Part shown: positions 62,951 to 64,000 of the stretch, in pieces | How positions within the stretch are numbered: the first letter of the stretch is position 1 | How the letters are laid out: the number at the start of each line of letters is the position of its first letter | Source of the DNA: Citrus sinensis | Lineage: Eukaryota > Streptophyta > Magnoliopsida > Sapindales > Rutaceae | Direction: 5' to 3' | Length of the DNA stretch: 64,000 nt | NCBI RefSeq assembly: GCF_022201045.2 | Contig: NC_068561.1 | Location: 17,238,501-17,302,500 of the forward strand | Translations under genes and position numbers: made by a program | The notes under the pieces: model-generated | What the model was told of the DNA's origin: nothing | The model's input: only the letters and a program-made list of their open reading frames with translations | Database searches by the model: none

Positions 62951-63934
62951 ACAAATAAATAATAATAATAATAATAATAAAATCTTTAACCGCATTGTTT
63001 TTATAAGTGGGATCTGGAATTTACAAAAAATAACTAAAAAAATAAATAAACAAGAGTCACACGCGAGTTTAGATATTTATTTAAGTAAAAATTAATTAAA
63101 ACAAAATCTTAATCTTTTAATTTTATTAATGACACATGTTAATAGATCCTTCGAAACCTTATACTGGAGGATTAGGAGAGAAAATATCTAGAAGAAAATC
63201 CGGATCCCAAAATACTCTTACAAACACAAAGGTATCCATGGCCATCTGAGCTACATTCGCGTGGCCCTTCTGTTATGCATTTATGCTAAATATATTACAC
63301 ATGTCAGACAATTAAAACTGGTAACAATTGGTTTGCTAATCAGATTGAAGAGGATAAAAACAGATTAATACATTTATTTAAGAATTTAAGATCACCATCA
63401 TTTTATGGTAAACTAAGCTAAAACATTCCACTAAGCATTTTAAAACAAGTTAAATTTTTCATGCCAAAGAATGGGAGTAATCAATAAATCCACTTACATC
63501 TCTTCATATAAATGGGAATTCTTATGCTAAGACAAAATTAGCCAGACTCATTATCATAACTCTCATGCCTCCCTTAAATATTTTATGAAAAATATGTATA
63601 ATCTGTTGACTCCCTCGCATGGAGTCTAGATGATAATCCAACAAAGATACATGGGTATCATGACTTCATTTGATTAAAAAATGATTTCAATCAAACCATT
63701 GTATTAGAATATACTGATATTTAGTATCTATTATTTATTAAATCATTTTTCAATAATATAATAATATTAAAACACCAAAACTTTTTTTTTCTTACTTTTA
63801 AAGGAAGGAAAAAAGAATTTTTTTCTTGTCTTGGTACAAGTTTGTCTCGTCTTGTCTGTATGACAAGTTTCTTCTCTGCAGAATTTAAATTTTCTAGCTA
63901 ATTTTCTTGCCTTTCTCTCTATTCGTCAGTGGCG
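62951..63934. other. Spacer
   Basis: An ATT/ATA repeat lies at 62952-62981. No gene seen; the last part is presumed leader of the frame beginning at 63935. Confidence 0.35.
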
Positions 63935-64000
63935 ATGTCTGAAGGAAACCCGGAGATCGAGATTAATAATGGTTATGCTCATATCAGTTTGGCTGAGGAG
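63935..64000 (+). CDS. Start of an open frame running off the window, possibly LINE ORF1
   Basis: An ATG at 63935 opens MSEGNPEIEINNGYAHISLA followed by EE and continues beyond the edge. An N-terminus with an acidic (I/L)SLAEEE block is familiar from plant LINE ORF1 (DUF4283) proteins, and a DUF4283-like piece lies 1 kb upstream on the other strand. With 22 codons visible, an ordinary host gene remains possible. Confidence 0.4.
   Translation, partial: MSEGNPEIEINNGYAHISLAEE

Overview
The window is nuclear DNA from a flowering plant. It is AT-rich, with short GT-AG introns, nuclear tRNA genes, a plastid-targeted ferritin, TIC56, an ABA receptor, and many small non-autonomous DNA transposons. 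From memory of Arabidopsis, the order GILT thiol reductase / TIC56 / ferritin / DUF538 / TBL35 is the order of At5g01580 to At5g01620. The window is therefore an expanded orthologous block of a eudicot, and its general look suggests a woody species of the Citrus type (inference, not proven).

Layout. 0.4-2.3 kb: tRNA-Ser and the kinetochore gene SPC24, which carries two non-standard introns. 2.9-17.2 kb: a head-to-tail tandem cluster, all on the minus strand, of five open GILT-like thiol reductase genes and one broken copy. The outer genes keep the CPYC active site, while the inner ones have CPGS, SDTG and SPTC. 18.3-21.0 kb: TIC56 (chloroplast import). 21.8-22.4 kb: an unrecognised acidic protein with a repeated Gly-Gly/hydrophobic module. 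24.1-26.3 kb: ribosomal protein eS4. 28.6-29.0 kb: a small basic plant protein of unknown function. 29.7-31.6 kb: ferritin on the minus strand, with an iron-regulatory promoter element. 34-36 kb: a non-autonomous hAT element with perfect 8-bp target duplications. 38.5-40.6 kb: mitoferrin, whose only intron is mostly a Mutator-like insertion. 41.3 kb: tRNA-Gly. 42.0-43.9 kb: DUF538 gene. 44.7-49.1 kb: hAT, hairpin and long-TIR elements. 51.0-51.7 kb: intronless GC-rich PYL4-type ABA receptor. 52-59 kb: gene-poor, with an hAT element, a tRNA-derived SINE and a LINE RNase H relic. 59.9-62.1 kb: TBL35-type polysaccharide O-acetyltransferase. 62.7-64.0 kb: LINE ORF1-like pieces, the last running off the edge.

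Whole coding sequences were assembled by hand from splice signals, and every spliced gene below closes in frame. Protein lengths are computed from those exons. The strongest things to follow up are the graded loss of active-site cysteines across the GILT array and the AT-AC plus U12-type intron pair in SPC24. The ferritin/mitoferrin neighbourhood comes next. No LTR retroelement, endogenous virus, CRISPR array or bacterial-type system was seen.
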